The notes: generated from the sequence alone by a model not told the origin. A stretch of 64,000 bases of DNA from Sulfitobacter sp. JL08 (GCF_003352045.1 NZ_CP025815.1:1302001-1366000), one strand, 5' to 3'; positions 19,862-28,913 are shown, counted from the stretch's first letter. Program-made: numbers and translations.

Positions 19862-20542
19862 CTAATTTCGGGCCATCGGACGCGCGGGATTTCCGACCAC
19901 GGTCGTATATGGCGGGATATCTTTGGTTACGACCGCTCCCATACCGACAACGGCACCCTCTCCGATCATGAGCGGTTGCCCACGTTTCCCGTGTCGTATC
20001 ACAGCACCGGTCCCAATATAGCTATGATCTCCGATCGAAACAAAACCGTTACAGCATACCGATGGCGCAAACGTGACAAAATCTCCTATTTCACAGTCAT
20101 GGGCAACGTAAGCATTTATGTTTAGATGGAAAAAACGACCTATTCGGCAATTCGAAGTAGCGATACTGTTGTCACAGAGCACAGCGCCCTCTCCAATATC
20201 TACAGCGTCATAGGTAACGGCACTTTTTGCCCTAAAATCCAATGGCTTTACACGCTGAGCCAGAAATTTCTCCGAGATTCTCTGCCTGATCTTTGAATCA
20301 CCTATTCCAACATTGAAGAACTTTTTCGATGCGGTATCTGCAAAAAACTCGTTTTCAGACAAGACGCCGTGTCCGTTAACAACAGCATCCGACAGGTCAC
20401 GATCTACAAATACCAGCTCGACGCTTTCTGAAATAGATTTTAGAGCTTCCGAACTGTACCGGGCTATGGGCATGATTTCCTTTGCGAAACCACCTGCTCC
20501 CACAACACCAACCAAAATTCTTTCGGTCCTCGCCAAAGCCAT
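19862..20542 (-). CDS. PglD/NeuD-type sugar O- or N-acetyltransferase
   Basis: A 226-residue protein with an N-terminal nucleotide-sugar-binding Rossmann segment ([12 protein letters not shown]) and a left-handed beta-helix of hexapeptide repeats from about residue 110 ([49 protein letters not shown]). This two-part layout is typical of PglD/NeuD enzymes that acetylate UDP-amino-sugars. Paired with the aminotransferase downstream, it suggests synthesis of an acetamido sugar. ATG at 20542 has GAGG five bases upstream; GTG at 20548 is an alternative. Confidence 0.8.
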   Translation of the reverse strand: MALARTERILVGVVGAGGFAKEIMPIARYSSEALKSISESVELVFVDRDLSDAVVNGHGVLSENEFFADTASKKFFNVGIGDSKIRQRISEKFLAQRVKPLDFRAKSAVTYDAVDIGEGAVLCDNSIATSNCRIGRFFHLNINAYVAHDCEIGDFVTFAPSVCCNGFVSIGDHSYIGTGAVIRHGKRGQPLMIGEGAVVGMGAVVTKDIPPYTTVVGNPARPMARN

Positions 20543-20794
20543 CGGCACCTCGCTCCATCTTTACTGCCTCTTCTAAGTCTTTTTATTGGATAAGCAAGAC
20601 CACTACGGCCCTACATGTGGTGACCTGATTTCTGGGAAAGCCTTGATTTGCTGAATGTATTTTATTCTGTTGAATATTTTTCACCACCGGAAAATCATTA
20701 CAAATAATTGGAACCCTAGTTGTTTAATGTCCACTCTTTGGAGTAAACTCACCGACTTCCAGTCGGTATCGCTTTAGCGTGAATCGAAGAGCGG

Positions 20795-20862
20795 ATGTCC
20801 TTACCCTCCGGAAAATGAGCCGCAGCCGGGTCGAAGGCTCATTTTCCGGAGGGTAAGGACAT
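20795..20862 (+). repeat. Perfect 27-bp inverted repeat covering the tnpA ribosome-binding site and start codon
   Basis: Bases 20795-20821 pair without mismatch with 20836-20862 around a 14-base loop. The right arm includes GGAGGG and the first two bases of the ATG at 20861. If transcribed from upstream, the RNA would bury the start region. Start-codon occlusion is known for IS200, but its stems are shorter and imperfect. Confidence 0.9.
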
Positions 20863-21277
20863 GCAATACGACACCGGCAGCCACTGCGTTTTTTACCACC
20901 GTTACCACATCGTCTGGTCGACGAAGTATCGCTATAAGGTGCTCACGGGTGATATCCGGTTGCGCGTGTGGGATATATGCCGTCAGGTTTGCCGCGAGCG
21001 AGGCGTCGACATCATCCGTGGCGTGCTGTCGAGTGATCACGTCCACATGTTCGTGTCGGTGCCGCCGAAACTAGCCATCAGTGACCTGGTGCGGCTGATG
21101 AAGGGGCGATCCTCCCACAAGATCCAGCGCGAGTTCCCACAATTGAAGCGCAGGTATTGGGGCAGGCGCTTTTGGGGGCGCGGATACTCCTCGACGACCA
21201 ACGGTGCCATTAAAGAAGACATCGTACTTCAGTACCTTGAACAGCATATCGCAGATCCTACCGCCGCCAGCCGGTAG
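20861..21277 (+). CDS. tnpA: IS200/IS605-family transposase TnpA
   Basis: A 138-residue HUH single-strand transposase (Y1_Tnp). The metal-binding histidines are in SSDHVHMFVSVPP, and the catalytic Tyr is most likely in EDIVLQYLEQH. YHIVWSTKYRYKVL and LMKGRSSHKIQREFP are family signatures. It is full length. GGAGGG lies before the ATG but inside the hairpin arm, so translation should be limited unless the hairpin is melted or transcription starts within it. Confidence 0.92.
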   Translation: MQYDTGSHCVFYHRYHIVWSTKYRYKVLTGDIRLRVWDICRQVCRERGVDIIRGVLSSDHVHMFVSVPPKLAISDLVRLMKGRSSHKIQREFPQLKRRYWGRRFWGRGYSSTTNGAIKEDIVLQYLEQHIADPTAASR

Positions 21278-21283
21278 TCGTTC

Positions 21284-21560
21284 AGTTCCGGTCTCGGGTG
21301 GATCGGGTTCAGAATGAATCGATCTGGCTGCGAAGTCCAGATTATGCAGATGTATTCGTATGGCGTGAGGCCACTGAGTATCTTCAAATGACGAGCCTAA
21401 TTGCATGCATCGAGGAAGTTGGCCAGATGTGTGCAGAGTTGGTCGTGGTGCTAGTAGTAAAAGCGCTTCACAGTGGCGTCTTTAATCCTGGGGTTCATGC
21501 GCTCGACTTGGCCGTTGGTCCACGGGTGGTTTGGCTTGGTCAGCCAACAGCGGCCCCCAG
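21284..21560 (-). pseudogene. Decayed IS481 transposase C-terminal fragment
   Basis: The minus strand encodes LTKPNHPWTNGQVERMNPRI and, after frameshifts and stops, PYEYI...IWTS...NPIH, matching the last third of the intact transposase at 14440-15399. The alignment ends at CTGAAC, the IS481 terminal motif, exactly where the IS200 element begins. The 21561-21839 stretch beyond it has no recognisable gene. Confidence 0.8.
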
Positions 21561-21839
21561 CGCAGGCCAAAGCGTTCGCGTCAACCCCGACGTTCTGGTT
21601 GCATGTGCCATTGTCTTCCCTTTCAGTTCGTCCGCCGCCGCATCTGGCGTATGCACTCTGTGTGTGATGCCAAATCAGGCCGCACACACCCGTTTGTTCC
21701 GGATTAGAGGCACGCCTTGACCACGAAGGGAATAAAAATGCGGCACTCAGGGAAATTTAGCGGCCAAAACAATGACTGGCGATATCGCCGCTCAGCCATG
21801 CCATCCGTCACGTTGATAAGGAAAACAGTGAGGTGTCGT

Positions 21840-23171
21840 TCAGATATCCAGCGTGTTACTGCGTTCCCATTCGCTGAAATGGGCACAGAAATCATTCCAT
21901 TCCAGATGCTTCATTTTCAGGTAAGCGGCCGAGAATTCCGCGCCCATCGCCTGTTTCAGATCGGTATCGGCGTCATAGGCGCGCAGTGCATCCAGCATGT
22001 TCAGAGGCAGCTTTGGCGCATCCGTCACGGTGTGGCCTTCGGCATACATGTCTATATCGTGCCGCTTGCCGGGATCGGCCTTTGATGCCAGACCGCTTAG
22101 TCCGGCGGCGATGATGACAGCCTGCAAGAGATAGGGGTTGGCGGCACCGTCCGGCAGGCGCAGTTCAAACCGGCCGGGGCCGGGAACGCGCACCATATGG
22201 GTGCGGTTGTTGCCGGTCCATGTCACCGTATTGGGCGCCCAAGTCGCACCCGACATGGTGCGCGGGGCGTTGATGCGTTTATAGCTGTTGACCGTCGGAT
22301 TGGTGATCGCGGCCAGGGCGCTGGCATGTTTCATGATGCCACCCAGAAAATGCTTGCCACGTTCGGACAGGCCCAGTTCGCCCGTGGGGCTGCTGTCTTT
22401 TTCGCCGGCGAACACATTTGTCGTGGCTTCATGACCCGGCGCATCCCAGACCGAGATGTGGGCGTGGCACCCGTTTCCGGTCAAACCCTCGACAGGTTTG
22501 GGCATGAAGGTCGCGCGGAAGCCGTGCTTTTCGGCGACCGATTTCGTCATGAATTTGAAGAACGAATGTTTGTCGGCTGTTCCAAGGGCGTCGTCGAATT
22601 CCCAGTTCATTTCGAACTGGCCGTTCGCATCCTCGTGATCGTTCTGATAGGGGCCCCAGCCCAGTTCCAGCATGTAATCGCAGATTTCGCGCACCACATC
22701 ATAGCGCCGCATCACCGCCTGCTGGTCATAACAGGGTTTGGCGGCTGTGTCGTACGGATCAGACAATTCACGCCCGTCTGGCGTTAGAAGGAAAAATTCG
22801 GCCTCGATACCGGTTTTGACATGCAGTCCCTGCTGAGTTGCATCGGCAATCTGGCGGCGCAACACGTTACGCGGGGCCTGTGCGACATCTTCGCCTTCCA
22901 TGATGCAATCTGCGGCCACCCAAGCCACTTCGGGTTTCCACGGCAATCGGATCACCGATGCCGGGTCCGGTACGGCCAGCATATCGGGGTGGGCGGGCGT
23001 CAGATCAAGATAGGTGGCAAATCCGGCAAATCCGGCGCCATCCTTCTGCATGTCTTCGATGGCCTGGGTCGGCACCAGTTTCGCACGCTGGCCACCGAAC
23101 AGATCGGTAAAGGAAATCATGAAGTACTTGATATCGTTTTCCTCGGCGAACGCCGCGAGATCCTTGGTCAT
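21840..23171 (-). CDS. gmaS: Glutamine-synthetase-like enzyme; gamma-glutamylmethylamide synthetase GmaS or GlnT
   Basis: A 443-residue glutamine-synthetase-fold ligase. It has the Glu-rich metal site in KTGIEAEFFLL, YQNDHEDANGQFEMNW, GNGCHAHISVWD for the ATP/glutamate histidine, and RIEL-like FELRLPDGAANPYL. It lacks the Tyr-adenylylation tail of GlnA. Co-location with glutamate-synthase-like subunits mgsCBA matches the N-methylglutamate pathway, where GmaS joins methylamine to glutamate. The same arrangement occurs in glnT-glxBCD clusters of rhizobia, so the substrate is inferred. It is the last gene of the operon, 67 bases after mgsC. The pathway's mgdABCD dehydrogenase genes are not in the window. 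Confidence 0.75.
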   Translation of the reverse strand: MTKDLAAFAEENDIKYFMISFTDLFGGQRAKLVPTQAIEDMQKDGAGFAGFATYLDLTPAHPDMLAVPDPASVIRLPWKPEVAWVAADCIMEGEDVAQAPRNVLRRQIADATQQGLHVKTGIEAEFFLLTPDGRELSDPYDTAAKPCYDQQAVMRRYDVVREICDYMLELGWGPYQNDHEDANGQFEMNWEFDDALGTADKHSFFKFMTKSVAEKHGFRATFMPKPVEGLTGNGCHAHISVWDAPGHEATTNVFAGEKDSSPTGELGLSERGKHFLGGIMKHASALAAITNPTVNSYKRINAPRTMSGATWAPNTVTWTGNNRTHMVRVPGPGRFELRLPDGAANPYLLQAVIIAAGLSGLASKADPGKRHDIDMYAEGHTVTDAPKLPLNMLDALRAYDADTDLKQAMGAEFSAAYLKMKHLEWNDFCAHFSEWERSNTLDI

Positions 23172-23238
23172 GTAGATTGTTCCTTTTCCCTGTTGTCTGT
23201 TTTTTCGGGCGTGCCTTTTTGCGATGCCCTTTGTTTGG

Positions 23239-24579
23239 TTAAAACCCCGCCTTGCCGGGATACCAGTTTGTGCCTGCCAGCGGAACCTGAGCCATGGCGG
23301 CGGCTTCCATTGTCAGCGCCACCAGATCTTCGGGTTCAAGGTTGTGCAGATGGTTCTTGCCACAGGCGCGCGCGATGGTCTGCGCCTCTAGCGTCATGAC
23401 CTTGAGGTAGTTTTTCAACCGCCGCCCGCCTTCGATCGGATCAAACCGCGCCATCAGTTCGGGGTCTTGCGTTGTGATGCCCGCAGGATCGCGCCCCTCG
23501 TGCCAGTCGTCATAGGCGCCTGCTGTGGTGCCCAGCTTGTTATATTCGCTTTCCCATTTTGGATCATTGTCGCCCAGTGCGATCAGGGCGGCGGTGCCGA
23601 TAGCCACCGCATCCGCCCCCAGCGCCAGCGCCTTGGCCACGTCCGCACCGGACCGGATACCACCGGAGATCACCAACTGTACTTCGCGGTGCATACCCAT
23701 ATCCTGCAGCGCCTGAACCGCGGGACGGATGCAGGCCAGCGTGGGTTGACCCACATGTTCGATAAACACGTCCTGCGTTGCGGCGGTGCCCCCCTGCATC
23801 CCGTCCAGCACGACAACGTCAGCCCCGGCCTTGACCGCCAGAGTGGTATCGAAATAGGGCCGCGCACCCGCGATTTTCACATAGATCGGCACCTGCCATC
23901 CGGTAATTTCACGCAGTTCCAATATCTTGATTTCCAGATCGTCCGGCCCTGTCCAATCGGGGTGGCGACAGGCCGAACGCTGATCGATGCCTTTGGGCAG
24001 ATTGCGCATTTCGGCCACACGATCGCTGATCTTCTGGCCCAGCAACATGCCGCCGCCACCGGGTTTTGCACCCTGACCGACGACGATTTCAATCGCGTCG
24101 GCCTTGCGCAGATCATCGGGGTTCATGCCATAGCGGGATGGCAGGTATTGATAGACCAGTTTCGACGATTGCCCGCGTTCCTCGGGTGTCATGCCCCCGT
24201 CGCCTGTCGTGGTCGACGTGCCGGCCGCATTCGCGCCGCGCCCCAATGCCTCTTTGGCGGGGCCGGACAGCGCGCCAAAGCTCATGCCAGCGATAGTGAT
24301 CGGAATGTCCAACTGGATCGGCTTCTTGGCAAAACGCGTGCCCAGCGTGACAGAGGTGTCGCATTTTTCACGATACCCTTCCAGCGGGTAGCGCGAGATC
24401 GAGGCCCCCAGAAACAGCAGATCGTCGAAATGGGGCACCTTGCGTTTGGCACCGCCGCCGCGAATGTCGTAAATGCCGGTGGCTGCGGCGCGCCGGATAT
24501 CGCTGTTGATGTCCTGCGAAAAAGTTGCCGACTGGCGCGGTGTGGTGTGTGGAATGCGGGTGCGCGTTTCGTCGCTCAT
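23239..24579 (-). CDS. mgsC: FMN-binding glutamate synthase family protein (MgsC-like)
   Basis: A 446-residue protein equivalent to the FMN and iron-sulfur part of glutamate synthase large subunits. PITIAGMSFGALSGPAKEALG, GDGGMTPEERGQSSKLVYQ, GQGAKPGGGGMLLG and the barrel end LVISGGIRSGADVAKALALGA are the expected flavin-barrel segments. The start at 24579 has AGGGA seven bases upstream. It would accept the glutamyl/ammonia-transfer half-reaction from MgsA and reduce the intermediate. Ten bases separate it from mgsB. Confidence 0.82.
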   Translation of the reverse strand: MSDETRTRIPHTTPRQSATFSQDINSDIRRAAATGIYDIRGGGAKRKVPHFDDLLFLGASISRYPLEGYREKCDTSVTLGTRFAKKPIQLDIPITIAGMSFGALSGPAKEALGRGANAAGTSTTTGDGGMTPEERGQSSKLVYQYLPSRYGMNPDDLRKADAIEIVVGQGAKPGGGGMLLGQKISDRVAEMRNLPKGIDQRSACRHPDWTGPDDLEIKILELREITGWQVPIYVKIAGARPYFDTTLAVKAGADVVVLDGMQGGTAATQDVFIEHVGQPTLACIRPAVQALQDMGMHREVQLVISGGIRSGADVAKALALGADAVAIGTAALIALGDNDPKWESEYNKLGTTAGAYDDWHEGRDPAGITTQDPELMARFDPIEGGRRLKNYLKVMTLEAQTIARACGKNHLHNLEPEDLVALTMEAAAMAQVPLAGTNWYPGKAGF

Positions 24580-24589
24580 GGACATGTCC

Positions 24590-25273
24590 CTAATAGGCCG
24601 ACGCGTTGTCGACGTCGAAATTGTAAAGCTTGCGGGCTGATCCGTAGCGGGTGAAGTCTTCGGGGTTGGCATCGGCACCTGCGCGCGCCAGCAAATCCTT
24701 GAGGATCGCAATATGTTCGGGGCGCATTTCCTTTTCTTCGCAATCCGCCCCAAGGCTTTTGACACTGCCACGCACGAACAGGCGCGCCTCGTAGATGCTG
24801 TCGCCCAATGCATCGCCCGCATCGCCCAGCACAACCAGATTGCCTGATTGCGCCATAAAGGCCGACATATGGCCGATATTGCCGTGCACGACGATGTCGA
24901 TGCCCTTCATCGAAATACCGCAGCGCGAACTGGCATTGCCCTTGATCACCAGCAATCCGCCATGGCCGGTTGCACCGGCATACTGGCTGGCGTCACCTTC
25001 GATCACGATGGTCCCCGACATCATGTTTTCGCCCACCCCGGGGCCGGCAGATCCATGAATGTTGATCGTCGCCTGTTTGTTCATGCCGCCGCAGTAGTAC
25101 CCTGTTGATCCCTTCACCGTCACTTCGATAGGGGCATCCAGCCCAACGGCAATCGCGTGGCTGCCCCTGGCGTTCACGATTTCCCACGCGGTCTGGTTTG
25201 TCGTGCCGGTCTGCGCGTGCAGCGTTTCATTCAGCGCGCGCAGACCCTGCGCCTCAAGATCAAAGACCTGCAT
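24590..25273 (-). CDS. mgsB: GXGXG-domain glutamate synthase subunit (MgsB-like)
   Basis: A 227-residue right-handed beta-helix protein corresponding to the C-terminal domain of glutamate synthase. Repeated glycine-rich turns are visible (YYCGGMNKQATINIHGSAG, VGENMMSGTIVIEGDAS, ATGHGGLLVIKGNAS, MKGIDIVVHGNIGHM). It has no catalytic residues; in related enzymes this domain holds the other two parts together. It starts one base after the mgsA stop. Confidence 0.82.
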   Translation of the reverse strand: MQVFDLEAQGLRALNETLHAQTGTTNQTAWEIVNARGSHAIAVGLDAPIEVTVKGSTGYYCGGMNKQATINIHGSAGPGVGENMMSGTIVIEGDASQYAGATGHGGLLVIKGNASSRCGISMKGIDIVVHGNIGHMSAFMAQSGNLVVLGDAGDALGDSIYEARLFVRGSVKSLGADCEEKEMRPEHIAILKDLLARAGADANPEDFTRYGSARKLYNFDVDNASAY

Positions 25274-25274
25274 G

Positions 25275-26171
25275 TCAGTGGCTCCAGAAATAGACGGTTG
25301 CGGGTTCGGGTTCCCAGACGTGGGCGGCGTCTATGCCGGGCAGGTTAACCAGGGCGCGGTATTCGCTGCCAAAGGCCACATATTGTTCGGTTTCCGCCAT
25401 CACCGCGGGTTTGCAGGCAATCGGATCGCGCACCACACCGAACCCGTCCTTGGTGCCGACGACAAAGGTAAAGAAACCATCCAGGTCTTCCAGCGAGCTT
25501 TCCAGTGCTTCGCCCAATGTGCTGCCGGTCTGCATTTTCCAGCTGAGATAGGCGGCCCCGACCTCAGTATCGTTTTCGGTTTCGATCTGCATGCCCTGAT
25601 GGCGCAGTTTGCGACGCAGGCTGTTGTGGTTGGACAGCGAGCCGTTGTGCACAAGGCATTGATCCGCGCCGGTGGAAAACGGGTGAGCGCCCATTGTGGT
25701 TACTGCCGATTCCGTGGCCATGCGTGTGTGGCCGATGCCATGGGTGCCCTGCATCCGGTCAATGCCGAACCGGCGTGCCACATCTTTGGGCAGGCCGACC
25801 TCTTTATAAATCTCGATGGCATCACCCGCACTCATGATGCGCAGATCGGGGCGCAGTGCGCGCGCCGCGCGCCGCGCCGCATCCATCTGGGCGGCGGGCA
25901 CTTCAAGAACGGCGTGGGTGTCCAGTTTGCGCAAGGTGACGGGGGCGCCGATGGCTTCGCCCAGATCCTGATCCAAAGTTGCAAAATCTGCATCCGGTGC
26001 CGGCGATTGCACCGTCAGTTTAACGGTCTTTGCCATGCGATCCCCGTAAATCGCAATGCCGGCACTGTCGGGGCCGCGATCCGTCATCGTGATCAGCATA
26101 TCGGTCAGCAGGCCGCCCAGTTGCGGTTCAAGTGATTTGTCTTTCAGGAACAGCCCGACAATCCCACACAT
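25275..26171 (-). CDS. mgsA: Class II glutamine amidotransferase subunit (MgsA-like)
   Basis: A 298-residue Ntn-hydrolase. The start at 26171 leaves Cys at position 2 (MCGIVGLF), the catalytic nucleophile after Met removal, so longer starts are unlikely. GHTRMATESAVTTMGAHPF and LVHNGSLSNHNSLR are the glutaminase pocket sequences. It forms the amide-hydrolysing part of an N-methylglutamate or glutamate synthase with the two genes that follow. A palindromic operator lies 47 bases upstream. Confidence 0.85.
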   Translation of the reverse strand: MCGIVGLFLKDKSLEPQLGGLLTDMLITMTDRGPDSAGIAIYGDRMAKTVKLTVQSPAPDADFATLDQDLGEAIGAPVTLRKLDTHAVLEVPAAQMDAARRAARALRPDLRIMSAGDAIEIYKEVGLPKDVARRFGIDRMQGTHGIGHTRMATESAVTTMGAHPFSTGADQCLVHNGSLSNHNSLRRKLRHQGMQIETENDTEVGAAYLSWKMQTGSTLGEALESSLEDLDGFFTFVVGTKDGFGVVRDPIACKPAVMAETEQYVAFGSEYRALVNLPGIDAAHVWEPEPATVYFWSH

Positions 26172-26217
26172 TGCATTGATCCTTTTGCTTAACGGGGTGA
26201 CTCGGACGCTAGCATTA

Positions 26218-26234
26218 TTGAAGGCTGCCTTCAA
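26218..26234. promoter_or_regulatory. Palindromic operator candidate upstream of mgsA
   Basis: TTGAAGGC-T-GCCTTCAA is a perfect 8-bp inverted repeat with a one-base centre, 47 bases ahead of the mgsA start and just after the XRE-cupin gene. It is the natural candidate binding site for that regulator. Confidence 0.5.
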
Positions 26235-26270
26235 CTGACAAGAATAATACTTTCCTGTCAGGGATGGGCG

Positions 26271-26927
26271 TCATCCGCCTTGCGGGTACGAGATGATCGA
26301 AAGATAGCGGGCAGGCAGTTTGACCAGAATTTCGGGTCCGTGGGGCGCATCGGCATCGAAAAACAACGTGTCGCCCGGTTTCAGGGGATAGACCGTGTTG
26401 CCGTGCCGGTAATCCACTTCGCCTTCCAGCATGTAAATGGTTTCGATCCCGTCATGCTGGAACGTGGGAAACACATCGGATTCTTCGGTCAGTGTGATCA
26501 GATAGGGTTCCACGATCACCCCACTGGCGTTCGATCCGATATGACCAAGCAGGTTGTACTGGTGCCCCGCGCGCGTGCCCATGCGCTGGGTTTCCACACC
26601 TTCACCGGCTTTGGTCAGAACGGCAAAACGGTTTTCCTCGAACCCGCGAAAGAACGATGTCAGCGGCACGCTTAACGCATTGGCCAGCGCCTGAAGCGTG
26701 GTCAGCGATGGCGAGGTGTTGCCGTTTTCGATCTTTGACATCATGCCGACGGACAGGCCGGTTGCTTCGGCCAGTTCATTCACCGTCATGTTCTGTTGTT
26801 TGCGAAAGGCGCGCACCTCCTTGCCAATCGCCACCTCAAGCACCTTTTCGCGGCCATCGCGAACGCGATGCGGATCCTGACCAAGCGCGCTGTTGCCCGT
26901 GGTGCGTTTCGCCGATTGAGATGCCAT
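26271..26927 (-). CDS. XRE-family regulator with C-terminal cupin domain
   Basis: A 218-residue regulator. Residues about 30-85 are a Cro/C1 helix-turn-helix (MTVNELAEATGLSVGMMSKI). Residues about 145-215 are a cupin barrel (IETIYMLEGEVDYRHG, YPLKPGDTLFFDADAPHG). Such XRE-cupin proteins sense small amines, polyamines or amino acids. It is upstream of and co-directional with mgsA, consistent with local control. The start at 26927 is preferred because upstream codons lack family similarity. Confidence 0.82.
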   Translation of the reverse strand: MASQSAKRTTGNSALGQDPHRVRDGREKVLEVAIGKEVRAFRKQQNMTVNELAEATGLSVGMMSKIENGNTSPSLTTLQALANALSVPLTSFFRGFEENRFAVLTKAGEGVETQRMGTRAGHQYNLLGHIGSNASGVIVEPYLITLTEESDVFPTFQHDGIETIYMLEGEVDYRHGNTVYPLKPGDTLFFDADAPHGPEILVKLPARYLSIISYPQGG

Positions 26928-27180
26928 ATCAGTCTTTCGCCTTTTGTCCTGCAACGGGCGGGCAAACGATGCGCGCCGCGTTCGGGAAAAGGATAAACAT
27001 GACTTTGGGAAAAAGAACACCATCTTCCCCGTCAGTAGCCCCTGCGCTTAGTTGCGATGGCGGATCAGGCCCGGCACGGAAATGTGAAGCCGAAAATGTT
27101 TGACCCTCCAGCAGGGGGAAGGATTAGATGATCATAAAGCGGCGCACCCGTGCCCGCCCATTCGATACAGAAGGCTTGCG

Positions 27181-28488
27181 ATGAACAGACGCGATTTCCT
27201 GATGACCGGCAGCGCGCTGGCGGTTTTCCCCAGAACCGGTTTTGCTGCGGCCCCGTTTCTTTTGCGGGCCGAGCCTGTCACAGCGCAGATTTTGCCCTTG
27301 GGCGACGGGGCAACGGTCATGCTGGGCTTTAACGGGTCCACACCCGGTCCGGAAATGCGCGCGCGTCAAGGCGATACCCTGCGCGTCACGTTTGAAAACG
27401 GGATTGATCAGGATTCGGCCGTGCACTGGCACGGGATACGGTTGAACAATGCCATGGACGGTGTGCCGGGCATGACGCAACCGCCGGTTCTGCCCGGCAC
27501 AACTTTCGACTACGCGTTCAAAGTGCCCGATGCCGGCACCTATTGGTACCATTCGCACAACAGATCATGGGAGCAGGTGGCCCGCGGCCTTTACGGCCCC
27601 CTGATCATCGAGGAAGACGCGCCGCCGGACGTGGATCACGATATCACCGTGCAGATCGACGATTGGCGATTGTCGGAAATAGGCGAACAAGTCGGCGGCT
27701 ATGAAAACCTGCATGATTGGTCACATGCAGGGCGCATGGGAAATTTTGCGCGTGCCGTCTTTGATGATAGCATCACGTTGCGCCATGGTGATCGTGTGCG
27801 CCTGCGCCTGATCAACGTCGCGACCGCGCGGGTGTTTCCGATCGAAGTAACTGGCGTGGCGGGCAAAGCCGTTGCGCTGGATGGCATGCCCTTGGCTGCA
27901 CCCGAAGACATCGGCCAGATCACGCTGGCACCTGCACAACGCATGGACATCATTGCAGATGTCACCGCGCAGGGCGGGGTCGGTTTTGTGTTTCAGACGC
28001 GGCAGGGCCCATATGATCTGGGCATCATTCCCGTTGACGGTACACATCCCGCACCGCGTCAATCAGACATCGCCGCGCTGGCCCCCAATCGTATGCCGCC
28101 GCCTGATGTCGAAAACGCCATATCGCTTGATCTGCGGATGGAAGGCGGCGCGATGAGCAGCGTCGCCACCCGCGAGGCGATCTGGCTGTTCAACGGCCAG
28201 TCGGGCATGTCTGATGATCCGTTTTACATTTTTGAACGCGGGCAAACGGCGCGGGTCACGGTGCGCAACGACACACGGTTCGCGCATGGCATCCACCTGC
28301 ATGGACACCATTTTCACGAGGTTCAGCCGGACGGGTCGCTGGGGCACTATCGCGATACAACGCTGATCGGGCCGGACGAGACCCGCGATATTCTGTGCGT
28401 ATTTGACAATCCGGGGCAGTGGCTGATGCATTGCCACATGCTGGGTCATCAGGCGGCGGGTATGAAAACATGGTTCAAGGTGCTGTGA
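27181..28488 (+). CDS. Periplasmic multicopper oxidase
   Basis: A 435-residue three-cupredoxin oxidase with a twin-arginine signal (MNRRDFLMTGSALAVFP). All four copper motifs are present: VHWHGIRL, YWYHSHN, GIHLHGHHFHEV and MHCHMLGHQAAGMKTWF, with Met as type 1 axial ligand. There is no methionine-rich insert like that of CueO, so copper resistance is not shown; oxidation of a phenol, metal ion or FtsP-like role is possible. The stop overlaps the start of a cytochrome c gene (GTGA), so electrons may pass between the two products. Confidence 0.88.
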   Translation: MNRRDFLMTGSALAVFPRTGFAAAPFLLRAEPVTAQILPLGDGATVMLGFNGSTPGPEMRARQGDTLRVTFENGIDQDSAVHWHGIRLNNAMDGVPGMTQPPVLPGTTFDYAFKVPDAGTYWYHSHNRSWEQVARGLYGPLIIEEDAPPDVDHDITVQIDDWRLSEIGEQVGGYENLHDWSHAGRMGNFARAVFDDSITLRHGDRVRLRLINVATARVFPIEVTGVAGKAVALDGMPLAAPEDIGQITLAPAQRMDIIADVTAQGGVGFVFQTRQGPYDLGIIPVDGTHPAPRQSDIAALAPNRMPPPDVENAISLDLRMEGGAMSSVATREAIWLFNGQSGMSDDPFYIFERGQTARVTVRNDTRFAHGIHLHGHHFHEVQPDGSLGHYRDTTLIGPDETRDILCVFDNPGQWLMHCHMLGHQAAGMKTWFKVL

Positions 28489-28913
28489 AACGCGTCGGTG
28501 TCATACTGCTGTTGTGGGCCGGTCCCGCCGGTGCGGGCCACGAACTGGAAAACCGCGACCTGACAAACGGTGCCACGCTTTATGCGCAACACTGCGCCGC
28601 GTGCCACGGGACCAATCTGGAAGGGCAACCTGACTGGCGATCGCCGGGGGCGGACGGTATCTTGCCCGCCCCGCCGCATGATCGTACCGGCCACACATGG
28701 CATCACAGCAATGCGATGCTGTTCGATTACACAAAACTGGGCGGTCAAAGCGCGTTGGCGGCCCTTGGCGTGACGGATTTCACCAGCGGGATGCCGGCCT
28801 TTCAGGATGTGATATCTGATCAGGACATCTGGGATATTCTGGGGTACATCCGTTCAACATGGCCCGCGCGTGAACAGGCCGTTCAATCCGGCCAGAACCC
28901 ACCGCACGACTGA
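28485..28913 (+). CDS. Secreted c-type cytochrome
   Basis: A 142-residue protein starting with GTG at 28485, overlapping the multicopper oxidase stop. A signal peptide ending AGPAGAG precedes the haem motif CAACH; a later Met (SGMPAFQDV) can be the axial ligand. One haem is predicted, with the class I fold. Coupling to the oxidase suggests it delivers electrons to it or takes them from the same substrate. Confidence 0.85.
   Translation: MKRVGVILLLWAGPAGAGHELENRDLTNGATLYAQHCAACHGTNLEGQPDWRSPGADGILPAPPHDRTGHTWHHSNAMLFDYTKLGGQSALAALGVTDFTSGMPAFQDVISDQDIWDILGYIRSTWPAREQAVQSGQNPPHD

Larger units (their letters stand above)
20752..21281 (+). mobile_element. IS200-type single-tyrosine transposase element
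   Basis: A left-end hairpin ACCGACT-TCC-AGTCGGT at 20752-20768 and a right-end hairpin CTACCG...CGGTAG just around the tnpA stop frame one small transposase gene; no tnpB is present. Hairpin ends without terminal inverted repeats fit the IS200/IS605 family. Exact ends are uncertain. The right end abuts an IS481 remnant, so it appears to have landed beside or in it. The preceding 20543-20750 is AT-rich with no gene. Confidence 0.7.

Noticed and set aside
20711-20730. Second IS481 left end at CCCTAGTTGTTTAATG
   Set aside because: It resembles the TGTTTGATCCC end only over about seven bases and has no matching coding remnant beside it.
23467-24654. Plus-strand frame opposite the mgsC-like gene
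   Set aside because: Antisense shadow of a well-supported flavoprotein; no domain visible.
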